Source: Nocardiopsis ganjiahuensis DSM 45031
Lineage (GTDB): Bacteria; Actinomycetota; Actinomycetes; Streptosporangiales; Streptosporangiaceae
Length of the DNA: 64,000 nt
Assembly: GCF_000341085.1 (NCBI RefSeq)
Contig: NZ_ANBA01000009.1
Location: forward strand, 558,001 to 622,000
Direction: 5' to 3'
The position numbers and the translations under genes were made by a program. A model generated the notes under the pieces. It saw only the letters and a list, made by a program, of their open reading frames with translations, had not been told where the DNA came from and did no database searches. Of this stretch, positions 1 through 8,483 are shown piece by piece. The stretch's first letter is position 1. Every line of letters starts with the position of its first letter.

Positions 1-1
1 C

Positions 2-484
2 GCCAAGCGCACGCCGCTGGTGGCCAAGGCCATCCAGGCCGCCGACCCGGCCGCCCTGGTCGAGCAGGTCCGGGAGACCGGCTGGGCCCAGGTGCGGGTC
101 GAGGACGAGCCGGTCGAGGTCAACGCCGACGAGGTGCTGGTGACCGAGCAGCCCCGTGAGGGCTGGGCGGTGGCCTCCGAGGCCGGTGAGACGGTGGCTC
201 TGGACCTGGAGCTGACCCCGGAGCTGCGCCGCGCCGGTCTGGCCCGCGAGATGGTCCGGATGCTCCAGGAGGCCCGTAAGAACAGCGGCCTGGACGTGTC
301 GGACCGCATCCACGTGTGGTGGACCACCGAGGACGAGTCCGTGCGCAGGGCCCTGTCCGAGCACGGCCGGATGATCGCCGGTGAGGTGCTCGCCGACGCC
401 TTCGTGGCCGGTCCGGGCGAGGACGCCCCGCACTCCGCCGAGTCGGAGGAGTTCGGCGTGGCCTTCAGCTTCCGCCGCGCCTGA
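2..484 (+). CDS. ileS: Isoleucyl-tRNA synthetase, C-terminal fragment (5' end outside window)
   Basis: This is the last 160 residues of isoleucyl-tRNA synthetase, which charges tRNA-Ile in the cytoplasm. The frame is already open at base 2, so the gene begins upstream of the window. The segment ELTPELRRAGLAREMVR followed by QEARKNSGLDVSDRI is typical of the C-terminal appendage of the long, eukaryote-like IleS found in actinobacteria. The catalytic HIGH and KMSKS motifs would lie upstream and cannot be checked here. The gene ends 20 nt before a strong hairpin and is convergent with the acidic membrane-protein gene. Alanyl- or leucyl-type synthetases are less likely because of the RRAGLAREMVR signature. 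Confidence 0.92.
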   Translation, partial: AKRTPLVAKAIQAADPAALVEQVRETGWAQVRVEDEPVEVNADEVLVTEQPREGWAVASEAGETVALDLELTPELRRAGLAREMVRMLQEARKNSGLDVSDRIHVWWTTEDESVRRALSEHGRMIAGEVLADAFVAGPGEDAPHSAESEEFGVAFSFRRA

Positions 485-503
485 TTCTCAGCGCGTCAGC
501 GCG

Positions 504-539
504 ACGAAGGGCCCCGCTCCTCGGAGCGGGGCCCTTCGT
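504..539. terminator. Bidirectional hairpin terminator after ileS
   Basis: A perfect 16–17 bp inverted repeat (arms 504–520 and 523–539, centred on TC) lies between the convergent ileS (+) and the acidic membrane-protein gene (−). There is no long T-tract, which is usual for actinobacterial terminators. Its position between two converging stop codons supports shared termination. Confidence 0.85.
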
Positions 540-568
540 GGTGTCTGTGCGGTGCCTGCGTGCGCGGG

Positions 569-1933
569 TCAGCCGGAGTAGGAGGAGTCCGGCTGCTTCG
601 TGCGGTCCTCCGCGGAGGCCTCACCGTCGTCCGGCCCTGCGGACTCCTCCGAGTCCTCCGGTCCCTCCGACGGTTCCGTCTCGGCATCGGAGCCGGTTCC
701 GGTTCCGGCATCGGGTTCGGTGTCGGGTTCTGTGTCGGTGTCGAGGAGGGCGGCGTAGGCCAGGGCCGAGTCCTCGGCCCCTGCTGCGGACGCTTCGTCG
801 CCCTCGGGTCCGGCCTCCGGGCGTTCGCTCTCCGAATCCTGCTCCTCGGCGGGGGCCGCGTTGTCGTCCTCGGGGGCTTCCCGGGCCTCTTCCTCCGCGA
901 TGACGGGTTCCGTCTCGCCCGGACCGTCCTCGGAGGTCTCCTCCTGGACGGAGGCGGCTTCGAACGGCTCCTCGGCGGATCCCTTCTCGGGAACCGTGTC
1001 CTCGGCCCCGGGCCCCGCGGCGTCCTCCGCGGCGTCCTCTGCGGGCTTCTCGGCGAGGGCTTCCTCCGCGGGCTCCGCCTCCTCGTGGGGGGCTTCGCGG
1101 CGGGGCGCGTCCTCGTCGGGTGTCTCCTCGCGGTCCTCGCGAGTGGTCAGCGTGGGGATCCGGTAGGCGAACGCCTCCGCGGGCCGCTCTGCCTCAGCCT
1201 GCACGGGCTCCTCTGCGGGCTCAACCTCAGCCTGGACGGGCTCCGGTGCCCAGGGCTCTTCCGCGGGCTCTGTGTCAGCCTCTGCAGGCTGCTCCGCGGG
1301 CTCAGCCTGGACGGGCTCCTCTGCGGGCTCCGCCGCCACGGGCTGCTCCGCGGGAGCCTCCTCCTCGCGGGCCTCTTCCACAGGCTCTTCTTCGACCGGC
1401 TCCGCGGCGCGCTCCTCGACAGGATCCGCGACGGGTTCGGGGGCCACGGCCGCCTCGTCCGGCTCGGCGACCGGTTCCGGCCAACTTCCCACGGTGGGGG
1501 TCTGCCAGCGGGGAACCTCGAACTCCGGTTCCTCTTCGCTCTCGTCGGCGGCCGTCGGCTGCGGCTCTCCGACCGGGTGCTCCAGGGGTACGGGGTGGTG
1601 CCCCGAAACAGCGGATTCCCGCACCGGCTGTTCAGCCGGTGCGGGCACGCGCCGAGACTCCTCCGGTACCCACGGTGGGGCCGGTACCGTGCCGGCCGCG
1701 GTTGCGGCGGCCGCCACGGGGACGGACGACTTCCCCAAACCGTCCGTCCGTTCCGTATCCGCTCTGCCTCCGCTGAACCGTCCCTGGATGATCGCGCCCA
1801 GCAGGAGGAGGACGCTCAGCCCGCCGAGCCCCAGGGCGATGTACACCAGGGCGGGTTCGGCGAGCACCAGGGCAGCAGCGATGGCGGCAAGGGCCGCCAA
1901 CACCGCCACAGTGGCGAGGAGGCTAAGGATCAC
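569..1933 (-). CDS. Acidic Glu/Pro/Ala-rich membrane protein, unknown function
   Basis: I do not recognise this 454-residue protein. Two hydrophobic segments at the N-terminus (about residues 2–27 and 30–48) would anchor it in the membrane. The remaining ~400 residues are low-complexity and dominated by Glu, Pro, Ala, Thr and Asp, with imperfect repeats of EPVQAE and PAEEPVQAE around residues 190–265 and Asp/Thr/Glu/Gly-rich tracts near the end. Such composition implies a long disordered acidic tail. The gene lies directly downstream of divIVA in the same direction, so a cell-pole or envelope role is possible but is only inference. The antisense frame is open for a long distance because of codon bias. 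A distant acidic septum-associated scaffold cannot be excluded. Confidence 0.75.
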   Translation of the reverse strand: MILSLLATVAVLAALAAIAAALVLAEPALVYIALGLGGLSVLLLLGAIIQGRFSGGRADTERTDGLGKSSVPVAAAATAAGTVPAPPWVPEESRRVPAPAEQPVRESAVSGHHPVPLEHPVGEPQPTAADESEEEPEFEVPRWQTPTVGSWPEPVAEPDEAAVAPEPVADPVEERAAEPVEEEPVEEAREEEAPAEQPVAAEPAEEPVQAEPAEQPAEADTEPAEEPWAPEPVQAEVEPAEEPVQAEAERPAEAFAYRIPTLTTREDREETPDEDAPRREAPHEEAEPAEEALAEKPAEDAAEDAAGPGAEDTVPEKGSAEEPFEAASVQEETSEDGPGETEPVIAEEEAREAPEDDNAAPAEEQDSESERPEAGPEGDEASAAGAEDSALAYAALLDTDTEPDTEPDAGTGTGSDAETEPSEGPEDSEESAGPDDGEASAEDRTKQPDSSYSG

Positions 1934-2005
1934 GGGTCGACCAGGGCCTTTACACGTGTGGAGCCGGAGTCTTCAGTTGTTCGGAGCCGCACTGCCGCGA
2001 TGAGA

Positions 2006-2893
2006 TCAGCGACGCTCGTGCGGGGCCTCACCCGGGTGGAAACCACCGTGCTGGGCGGGCTCGGGCTGACCGAACGGGTTGCCGCCGGGACCGTGCTGCT
2101 GGAGCGCGGGGGTTCCGCCGGACTGGGGGGCCATCGTCTGGAAACCGCCCGTGGTGTTCGGGTTGGGCTCGATGGACTTGCCCTCCTCGTTGAGCTCGCG
2201 CAGCTGACGCTCGAAGTAGTCCTTCAGGCGGCTGCGGTACTCACGCTCGAAGTCCTTGAGCACGTTGACCTTGTGCTCGAGCTCCTCGCGCTGCTGGACC
2301 AGGCTGCCCATGACCTGACGGTGGCGCTCCTGGGCGTCACGGTCGAGGTTCTCGGAGCGGGCCCGGGCCTCACCGATGATCTGGTCGGCCTGGCGGCGCG
2401 CCTTGCCGAGGATGTCCTCGGACTCGTGGCGGGCGCGGCCGAGGGTCTCGTCCGCCTCGCGGCGGGCGTCGGAGATCGCCTGGTCGGCGGTCTGCTGGGC
2501 GAGCGCCAGGACACGGGCGGCCGTGTCCATGTTCTCCTCGCCACCCATGGCCATGTTGGCACCGGTCATGCCCATCTGCGGCTGCTGGGCAGGCGGCTGC
2601 GGCGGCTCGACGGGCTGCTGCGCCTGGACGGGCTCCGGGCGCATCTGCTCCATCTGCTGCGGGGCCTCGGGAGCCTGCTCCTGCTGCTGGAAGTCCTGCA
2701 TGCCGGCGTTGGGGACCTTGCCCCGCAGGCACTCGGCAAGCTTGCCGCGCAGTTCCTCGTTCTCCTGGATCAGTCGGTCCAGCTCAGACTCGACCTCGTC
2801 GAGAAAGGCGTCGACCTCTTCTTCGTCGTACCCGGGTCGGAGCCGGGTGGTGCTGAACTGCTTGTTCCGCACATCGGCGGGTGTCAGCGGCAT
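2006..2893 (-). CDS. divIVA: DivIVA/Wag31 polar growth and division-site protein
   Basis: DivIVA (Wag31) binds negatively curved membrane and in actinobacteria organises cell-wall synthesis at growing tips. The 295-residue protein opens with the conserved N-terminal domain (MPLTPADVRNKQF, then RPGYDEEEVDAFLDEVE), followed by a short coiled coil to about residue 55. A Pro/Gln/Met-rich linker (about 65–120) leads into a long second coiled coil (about 120–240) rich in ARREADE/ARRQADQ-type heptads, then a Gly/Pro/Gln-rich tail. The linker between coils and the long tail are typical of actinobacterial members. The ATG is preceded by AAGGAGA at good spacing. It sits after yggT and sepF, the usual order. 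Confidence 0.96.
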   Translation of the reverse strand: MPLTPADVRNKQFSTTRLRPGYDEEEVDAFLDEVESELDRLIQENEELRGKLAECLRGKVPNAGMQDFQQQEQAPEAPQQMEQMRPEPVQAQQPVEPPQPPAQQPQMGMTGANMAMGGEENMDTAARVLALAQQTADQAISDARREADETLGRARHESEDILGKARRQADQIIGEARARSENLDRDAQERHRQVMGSLVQQREELEHKVNVLKDFEREYRSRLKDYFERQLRELNEEGKSIEPNPNTTGGFQTMAPQSGGTPALQQHGPGGNPFGQPEPAQHGGFHPGEAPHERR

Positions 2894-2931
2894 GTTCGTC
2901 TCCTTGGCGCGCTTGGAGTCTGTCCGTAGGG

Positions 2932-2975
2932 ACGCTACCTGATCGTGACCTTACGGCAATCCAGATCATGACCAA
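2932..2975 (-). promoter_or_regulatory. Two overlapping candidate divIVA promoters
   Basis: On the minus strand TTGCCG (2959–2954), a 16-bp spacer and TAGCGT (2937–2932) form one −35/−10 pair. TTGGTC (2975–2970), 16 bp and TAAGGT (2953–2948) form a second, so the −10 of the second falls in the spacer of the first. Both match the housekeeping pattern TTGNNN–TANNNT. They predict leaders of roughly 35–50 nt for divIVA and would let it be expressed separately from the upstream division genes. Confidence 0.5.
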
Positions 2976-3021
2976 GACCACATATCGGAATCAGGGGCTG
3001 TCTTTTCTGCCTCTGCTCCTC

Positions 3022-3321
3022 TTATCCCACGCTCAGCATCAGGCTTCCCAGAATGCTCTGGAGGATGATCACGGCGAAGAAGAGGATCAGCACACTCAGA
3101 TCGAGTGCGATGCTCCCCAGCCGGATCGGCTTGATGAACCTGCGCAGGAACCTCAGTGGCGGGTCGGTGATCGTGTACACGATCTCAGCGAGCACAAGCA
3201 CGAACCCGGTGGGCCGCCAGGTCCGGGAGAAGGACTGAACCATCTCCAGAACCACCCTCGCTATCAGCACGAAGACAAACAGCTGCAGCAGAAGTGACAG
3301 CACGTACAGGACGATACTCAC
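3022..3321 (-). CDS. YggT family membrane protein
   Basis: This small protein (about 99 residues from the preferred start) has two hydrophobic segments, SIVLYVLSLLLQLFVFVLIA at the N-terminus and LSVLILFFAVIILQSILGS at the C-terminus, with a conserved loop containing DPPLRFLRRFIKPI. That loop defines the YggT family. YggT proteins are coded beside sepF and divIVA in most actinobacteria; their molecular role is not settled, though osmotic or division-linked membrane roles have been suggested. I chose the GTG at 3321 because GGGGA lies just upstream; a TTG at 3339 would add six residues. The gene ends at 3022, about 130 nt before divIVA begins. Confidence 0.9.
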   Translation of the reverse strand: MSIVLYVLSLLLQLFVFVLIARVVLEMVQSFSRTWRPTGFVLVLAEIVYTITDPPLRFLRRFIKPIRLGSIALDLSVLILFFAVIILQSILGSLMLSVG

Positions 3322-3360
3322 GGTCGTTCCCCGACCCAATCTCTGGACAAATGTGATGAT

Positions 3361-3888
3361 CTAGCTCTGATTGAAGAACCCTCGCTCGGCGATCCGCGCC
3401 TTGTCTTCGGCGGTCACCTCGACGTTGGCCGGGGACAGCAGGAACACCTTGTTGGTCACGCGTTCGATACTGCCATGGAGACCGAAGATCAGACCAGCCG
3501 CGAAGTCGACCAGACGCTTGGCGTCGCTGTCGACCATCTCGGTCAGGTTCATGATCACCGGTGTACCTTCCCGGAAGTGCTCTCCGATCGTACGCGCCTC
3601 GTTGTAGGTACGTGGATGGAGCGTGGTGATCCGAGCCAGGTCGGCGGTTGAGGCAGTCGTGGTCGTACCACCGCGTCGCTCACCCGTTCCCAGGTAGTCG
3701 CCGGTGTCCGTCACAGCGTCGCCTCGTGTTTCCTCGCCTCGCGGGGTGTCAGCGTCGCGGTCACGCTGCTCTTCCACGCCCTCGTCGAAATCGTCGAACT
3801 CATCATATTCGTCCGCATAGCGGTGATCGTAACGGTCGTCCTCCACGAGGCCGAGGTAGACCGCCATCTTGCGCATTGCGCCGGCCAT
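3361..3888 (-). CDS. sepF: SepF, FtsZ-anchoring cell division protein
   Basis: SepF ties FtsZ filaments to the membrane and, in actinobacteria that lack FtsA, is the main anchor. The 175-residue protein begins with a candidate amphipathic membrane-targeting helix ([17 protein letters not shown]), then an acidic, Asp/Tyr/Arg-rich linker (about 20–80). The C-terminal domain (about 85–170) contains [27 protein letters not shown] and [13 protein letters not shown], the conserved SepF core that binds the FtsZ tail. The ATG has CGGAGGACATGAG upstream, a clear ribosome site. It is followed by yggT and preceded by yggS, the usual order. Confidence 0.96.
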   Translation of the reverse strand: MAGAMRKMAVYLGLVEDDRYDHRYADEYDEFDDFDEGVEEQRDRDADTPRGEETRGDAVTDTGDYLGTGERRGGTTTTASTADLARITTLHPRTYNEARTIGEHFREGTPVIMNLTEMVDSDAKRLVDFAAGLIFGLHGSIERVTNKVFLLSPANVEVTAEDKARIAERGFFNQS

Positions 3889-3952
3889 CTCATGTCCTCC
3901 GTCGTCCCCGCGGTCTTCACCGCAGCCGACTCCTCCGTCTTCGGCCCCTGTG

Positions 3953-3968
3953 CCCCGCGTACGCGGGG
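3953..3968. repeat. Perfect 16-bp palindrome upstream of sepF
   Basis: The sequence CCCCGCGTACGCGGGG is a perfect palindrome in the 135-bp gap between yggS and sepF, about 65 bp before the sepF start. It could be an operator or a short hairpin at the end of the yggS transcript. No T-tract follows, and no convincing −35/−10 pair was found beside it. Confidence 0.45.
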
Positions 3969-4023
3969 TGTTCGTCCATTCGGGCGAACGCCACAGACAG
4001 GCCCCAAGGTCTATGTGGGGACA

Positions 4024-4752
4024 TTACCCCACGATCGGTCCCCGAGCGCCGAGCAACGCCGTACCGAGTCGCAGGTGTGTCGCGCCTCGCCCGACCGCGG
4101 CTTCGAGGTCCCCGCTCATCCCCGCGGAGATCACTGTTGCCTGAGGGTAGCGATCCCGGATCCGCCCCGCCACCTGGTAAAGCCGGGCGAAGGCCGCGTC
4201 CGGGTCGCCCCCGAGGGGGGCTACCGCCATGACACCGCCGAGTGTGAGCGCCTCGTGTTCGGCGATGCGCTCGGCGAGCCCGGGTGCGTCGCCGGGATCC
4301 ACGCCGCCGCGCGGTCCGATGACCCCGGCCCTCGAGTCGGTGTCCAGGTTGACCTGTACCAGACAGGTCAGACGCCTGCCCGCCGCGGCGGCCCGGTCCC
4401 CCAGCGCCCGCGCCAGTTTGGCACGGTCGACCGAGTGCACCACGTCCGCGTAGGAGGCCACCGAACGGGCCTTGTTGGTCTGGAGCTGACCGACGAAGTG
4501 CCAGGTCAAAGCGATGTCAGAGGTTTCCGCTGCCTTCGGCGCCGCCTCCTGGTCGCGGTTCTCGCCGACGTCGGTGACACCGAGAGAGGCGAGAATGCGC
4601 ACATCACTGGCCGGATAGGTCTTGGTCACTCCGATCAGTGACACCTCCGAGGGATCGCGGTCGGCCCTGGCGCAGGCCGCCTCGATCCTGGCCCGCGCGG
4701 CCGTCAGGTTGGCGCGGATCTGCTCGGTGCGCGCGGGGTCGGTCTGTGACAC
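4024..4752 (-). CDS. YggS/PLPBP family pyridoxal phosphate homeostasis protein
   Basis: YggS-type proteins bind pyridoxal 5'-phosphate on a single TIM-barrel domain and buffer vitamin B6 without known catalysis. The 242-residue product has LIGVTKTYPASDV (the PLP lysine lies in VTKTYP), then ENRDQEAAPKA, WHFVGQLQTNKARSV, VNLDTDSRAGV and, near the end, ISAGMSGDLEAAVGRGATHLR, which is the phosphate-binding GMS(G/D)D segment. I placed the start at the GTG at 4752, preceded by AGAAGGA; the longer frame to 4884 would run into the preceding gene and has no family similarity. It lies between pgeF and sepF, the normal actinobacterial order. Confidence 0.94.
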   Translation of the reverse strand: MSQTDPARTEQIRANLTAARARIEAACARADRDPSEVSLIGVTKTYPASDVRILASLGVTDVGENRDQEAAPKAAETSDIALTWHFVGQLQTNKARSVASYADVVHSVDRAKLARALGDRAAAAGRRLTCLVQVNLDTDSRAGVIGPRGGVDPGDAPGLAERIAEHEALTLGGVMAVAPLGGDPDAAFARLYQVAGRIRDRYPQATVISAGMSGDLEAAVGRGATHLRLGTALLGARGPIVG

Positions 4753-4880
4753 GGGTGTTCCTTCTGCTGTGGGACTGCTGTGGATCTGAGGTGCGGCACG
4801 GCGGGGGCCGCCAGGGGGACACACGTGACCGGAAGTGGCCCCGGAGGTTCCGAGGGCTCCGGAGTCGAGGTGCTCCGGGG

Positions 4881-5600
4881 TCACACGCGCCAGAGGAAGG
4901 AGGCGAACCGTCCCGTGGGCGCGTCCCCGCGGTGGGAGAAGAGCTCGGGGCTCTCCAGGGTGCAGCGGCCGTCAGCGGTGATGTCGGTGACTCCGGAACG
5001 GCGCAGCTGGGCCGTGACCGCGGCGACCATGTCCACGCCGGTGGTGCCCTGCCGGGTGGTGGAGGCCGCTTCGGGGGTGCGCTCGGCCGTCTCGGCCTGC
5101 AGCCGCGGCGGGACCTCGTAGCATCCGCCGCAGATGGCCGGGCCGAGGAAGACGGTGATGCGGTCGGGGCGGGCGCCCTGGGCGACCATCGTGTCGACCA
5201 GGTTGGCGGCCACCCCGTGCGCGGTGCCCAGACGTCCCGAGTGGGCCGCTCCCAGCACACCGGCTCCGGAGTCGGCGGCCAGCACGGGCAGGCAGTCCGC
5301 GGCCATCGAGGCCAGGACCAGGTCCGGCCGGGTGGTGACCACCCCGTCGCAGGTGCCGACCCCGCCGGGCTCGGTGGCCACGAGCACGTCGGCGCTGTGG
5401 ACCTGGTTCATCCACACGACCTTCTCGACGTCGAACCCGAGTTCCTGGGCCGCGCGTACGCGGTTGGCGGTGACCGCCTCGCGGGTGTCACCCGTCCCCA
5501 ACCCGAGGTTGAGCGAGTCGAACGGCGACCGGCTCACGCCGCCCTTGCGTTCGGTGACGGCGGCACGGACACCGTGCCCCAGGTCGATGATGTTGCCCAT
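4881..5600 (-). CDS. pgeF: PgeF/YfiH laccase-domain protein (peptidoglycan editing factor family)
   Basis: The family (formerly polyphenol oxidase or laccase domain) includes PgeF, which removes misincorporated L-serine from UDP-MurNAc precursors, and purine-nucleoside-processing enzymes. The protein has LNLGLGTGD near the N-terminus, then NQVHSADVLVA (first metal His), ADCLPVL (metal Cys), AAHSGRLGTAHGVAANLV (second His) and LGPAICGGCYEVP, all diagnostic for the family. The ATG at 5600 (239 residues) matches the family's usual N-terminus; a GTG at 5639 is also in frame but lacks a ribosome site. It follows ftsZ and precedes yggS on the same strand. Which activity dominates in this organism cannot be seen. 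Confidence 0.92.
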   Translation of the reverse strand: MGNIIDLGHGVRAAVTERKGGVSRSPFDSLNLGLGTGDTREAVTANRVRAAQELGFDVEKVVWMNQVHSADVLVATEPGGVGTCDGVVTTRPDLVLASMAADCLPVLAADSGAGVLGAAHSGRLGTAHGVAANLVDTMVAQGARPDRITVFLGPAICGGCYEVPPRLQAETAERTPEAASTTRQGTTGVDMVAAVTAQLRRSGVTDITADGRCTLESPELFSHRGDAPTGRFASFLWRV

Positions 5601-5739
5601 CGGCGCGACGCGGACCTTCCCTCTGCCCCGTGGGAGCACCGGACGGCTGGTCTGCCGGGCTGCTCCTCCGGGGGCGGCGACGGCCCCGCCACAAGGGTCG
5701 GGGCCGCTGACACGTCGATGGTACCGGGATGGTGAGGGA

Positions 5740-7221
5740 CTACTTCAGGAACTCCGGCACGTCCAGGTCGTCGGGGTCGTCGAAGATGACCCGGCGGCGG
5801 GGCGTGGGAACCTCACCCCGGCGGTCCGAGGCGTCCGAGACCGCGTGGATGTGACTCGGCTGGGCTTCCTGCTCCGGCTCGGGCTCGGGCGCGTGCTCCT
5901 CGACCGGGGCCGCCTGCTGCTGCGGCTCCTGGGCGACCGGCTCGGGCTCGCTGTGGGAGACCGGGTAGCCGTTGCCCTCGACCTGGCCGTTCTGGGCCGT
6001 GGCCTGGACCTGCTGGGGCTCCTGGCGGACCGGTTCCTGGGTCACCGCGGGCTGGACCGGCGGCATGGTGGGCCGGGGCGCCTCCTGGACGGGCTCGGCC
6101 GGACGGGACGGAGCGATCCACGGCATGCTGGTGGCCGGCGCCCCGCTCGCGTCCGCGGCGGACGGCGTCGCCTTGGCCGGCGAACCCTCCCTGCCGGACG
6201 TGATGCCTGCCGTGGGGGCGACGGCCTCAGGAGGGTCCACCGGCTGGCGCTCCCGCACCACCGGGCCGGTGACCTCCGGTTCGTCGAAGCCGGCCGCGAT
6301 CACGGTGACCCGCACCTCGTCGCCCAGGGCGTCGTCGATGACGGCACCGAAGATGATGTTGGCCTCGGGCGCCGCGGAGTTGGCGACCAGCTGCGCCGCC
6401 TCGTTGATCTCGAACAGTCCGAGGTCGGAGCCGCCCTGGATGGACAGCAGCACTCCGTGCGCACCGTCGATACTGGCTTCGAGCAGTGGCGAGGAGATCG
6501 CCAGTTCGGCCGCTGCCACGGCCCTGTCGTCCCCTCGTGCCGATCCGATCCCCATCAGCGCCGATCCCGCCCCGGACATGACCGACTTGACGTCGGCGAA
6601 GTCCAGGTTGATCAGGCCCGGCGTGGTGATCAGGTCGGTGATGCCCTGAACACCGGAGAGCAGGACCTGGTCGGCCGCCTTGAAGGCGTCCAGCACACTG
6701 ACCTGGCGGTCCGAGATGGACAGCAGGCGGTCGTTGGGGATGACGATGAGGGTGTCGACCTCCTCGCGGAGCATCGCTATCCCCGACTCGGCCTGGGTCG
6801 CCCGCCGTTTGCCCTCGAAACCGAAGGGACGGGTGACCACACCGATGGTGAGCGCCCCGAGGGAGCGGGCGATGTTGGCGACGACCGGGGCTCCTCCGGT
6901 GCCGGTGCCGCCGCCCTCTCCGGCCGTGACGAAGACCATGTCGGCCCCCTTGAGGACCTCCTCGATCTCCTCACGGTGGTCTTCGGCGGCCTTTCGGCCG
7001 ACATCGGGGTTGGCGCCTGCGCCAAGGCCACGGGTGAGCTCGCGGCCGACGTCGAGCTTGACGTCCGCGTCGCTCATCAGCAGCGCTTGGGCGTCGGTGT
7101 TGATCGCGATGAACTCGACGCCCTTGAGCCCCTCTTCGATCATTCGGTTGACGGCGTTGACACCGCCGCCGCCGATGCCGACGACTTTGATGACCGCGAG
7201 GTAGTTCTGCGGTGCTGCCAC
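5740..7221 (-). CDS. ftsZ: Cell division GTPase FtsZ
   Basis: FtsZ polymerises into the cytokinetic ring. From the GTG at 7221 the protein is 493 residues. It has the nucleotide-binding region [15 protein letters not shown] (about 13–27), the tubulin signature GGGTGTG (about 103–109), and the T7-loop region [11 protein letters not shown] near 205. The globular domain ends near residue 315. A long Pro/Gln/Glu-rich linker leads to the conserved C-terminal peptide [10 protein letters not shown], which binds SepF and FtsW-type partners. Streptomyces FtsZ is nearly identical through the core and starts [13 protein letters not shown], which decides the start against a 28-residue longer frame. It has its own long upstream region, so independent control is likely. 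Confidence 0.98.
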   Translation of the reverse strand: MAAPQNYLAVIKVVGIGGGGVNAVNRMIEEGLKGVEFIAINTDAQALLMSDADVKLDVGRELTRGLGAGANPDVGRKAAEDHREEIEEVLKGADMVFVTAGEGGGTGTGGAPVVANIARSLGALTIGVVTRPFGFEGKRRATQAESGIAMLREEVDTLIVIPNDRLLSISDRQVSVLDAFKAADQVLLSGVQGITDLITTPGLINLDFADVKSVMSGAGSALMGIGSARGDDRAVAAAELAISSPLLEASIDGAHGVLLSIQGGSDLGLFEINEAAQLVANSAAPEANIIFGAVIDDALGDEVRVTVIAAGFDEPEVTGPVVRERQPVDPPEAVAPTAGITSGREGSPAKATPSAADASGAPATSMPWIAPSRPAEPVQEAPRPTMPPVQPAVTQEPVRQEPQQVQATAQNGQVEGNGYPVSHSEPEPVAQEPQQQAAPVEEHAPEPEPEQEAQPSHIHAVSDASDRRGEVPTPRRRVIFDDPDDLDVPEFLK

Positions 7222-7718
7222 GACGAGGGGCCTTTCCGCTCGCATACGCCGTTCCGTCTTCGCGTGTGCTGGCTGTGGCCAGCAGGTGCGCCGGCGGTCC
7301 GGCATCCGGTTCTACAGTGTGCGTTTCGGGTGTTCCCGACCAGCGCCCGTGCGGGGCTGTCTGTGGGGGACCCGGGGCGGCCGAATACCGTTCTCCGTTT
7401 GCCGGGCCGACCCTCGGGTCGGCCTCGACCCGCTCCGCGAAGCGGGAAAAACAGTTCCTGCGTACCCCTGAAAGCGTGTTTTACTGCGTTGTTGACGGTG
7501 GTTGTGCTTCCCGACAGTAAGCGGACCGCCGGGTACGAGCAACCGATGACAGCTTCAGCCTAACGGCGTATAACGCAAGGAAGCGAAGTGCGCACTCGGC
7601 GCGTCGCGTCTGGAATGTCCTCGCGGTGCATCGGTTCGGGGAGCTCCGGACCCACTTGTACCCGGAAGAGGCCCTTGCCCCACCTCTTCCGCCCGCAGCC
7701 CGTTCCTTGGCGCGCCCT
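7222..7718 (-). promoter_or_regulatory. Long ftsQ–ftsZ intergenic region with candidate ftsZ promoter
   Basis: This 497-bp gap is the longest within the dcw cluster and holds no convincing gene. On the minus strand TTGCTC (7542–7537), a 17-bp spacer and TACTGT (7519–7514) give a good housekeeping −35/−10 pair and a leader of about 285 nt. Within that leader are two adjacent stem-loops: arms 7405–7413/7416–7424 (9 bp) and 7429–7434/7441–7446 (6 bp). In Streptomyces the same gap carries several ftsZ promoters including a sporulation-induced one; that this region does the same is inference. Confidence 0.55.
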
Positions 7719-8471
7719 TCACCTGACGATGGCCAAGTCGGGGGATCCGACGTCGTAGACGCGCCCCTCCTCGGGCGGATGCTCGCGCATCAGCACGCGC
7801 AGGACGTCGCTCTTGTCAGCCGTGTTGTGCGCGTCGCCCCACTCCACGAAGGAGCCGTCACCGAGTTCGACGGTGATCTCTTCGGTGTCGGTGGCGTCGA
7901 TGAGCTGTATCTGGGCGATGAGGGAGTCCGGGGCCTCCTCGACGATGTCCGCCGCGGCCCGGACCGCCCCGTTGCCCTCGATCTCCCCGGTGACCCGGAC
8001 CAGCGGATGTGTGCCGGGCCGGGTCGGGGAGTCCTCGATCCGCACTCCGTCCCCGTCGACGAGCCGGTACTCCTCCCCCACCCGGATGGCGAGCAGGGGA
8101 CGCCGCTCGACCACCTCCACCCTGAGGGTGGCGGGCCAGCCGCGGGTCACCTTCGCGGACTCGACCAGGTCGAGGCTCTCGGCGCGGTCGCGGCTGTGGT
8201 CCAGGTCCACCCGTATCAACGGGGTACCCGTGTCCACGGCCACGGCCGCGACGACCTCCTCCTGCGACACCCGGTCCAGACCGGTCACGGCGACGTCGCG
8301 CACCACGAGCAGGCGGGAGCCGAGCAGCACCCACGTGACCACGCAGACCAGTGAGACGACGAGCAGAACCGCGAAGGCGACCTTCCAGGGGTCCGAGCCG
8401 GCGCGTGCCGCGGTCGCGGCCCCCGGCCCGCCCCCCGTCGTGGTCTTCGCCCTGTGCCGGTCAGCGGCCAC
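7719..8471 (-). CDS. ftsQ: Cell division protein FtsQ
   Basis: FtsQ is a bitopic divisome protein linking the cytoplasmic ring to septal wall enzymes with FtsL and FtsB. The 250-residue protein has a short basic cytoplasmic tail, one membrane segment (about residues 31–52, VAFAVLLVVSLVCVVTWVLL), then a POTRA domain beginning VVRDVAVTGLDRVSQEEV (about 56–75), and the FtsQ beta-domain containing GWPATLRVEVVERRPLLAI and the extracytoplasmic C-terminus. Length matches the actinobacterial family. The GTG start has AGAGAGG upstream. It begins 12 nt after the murC stop on the same strand. Confidence 0.95.
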   Translation of the reverse strand: MAADRHRAKTTTGGGPGAATAARAGSDPWKVAFAVLLVVSLVCVVTWVLLGSRLLVVRDVAVTGLDRVSQEEVVAAVAVDTGTPLIRVDLDHSRDRAESLDLVESAKVTRGWPATLRVEVVERRPLLAIRVGEEYRLVDGDGVRIEDSPTRPGTHPLVRVTGEIEGNGAVRAAADIVEEAPDSLIAQIQLIDATDTEEITVELGDGSFVEWGDAHNTADKSDVLRVLMREHPPEEGRVYDVGSPDLAIVR

Positions 8472-8483
8472 GTGTGTGCCTCT

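Noticed and set aside
560..2929. 789-residue plus-strand ORF across the acidic protein and divIVA
   Set aside because: Leu/Gly/Arg-rich shadow of two real minus-strand genes; antisense to codon-biased DNA, with no domain and no ribosome site.
7429..7446. Hairpin as a terminator of ftsQ
   Set aside because: The T-run lies on the wrong side for the minus strand, and the structure is within the likely ftsZ leader.
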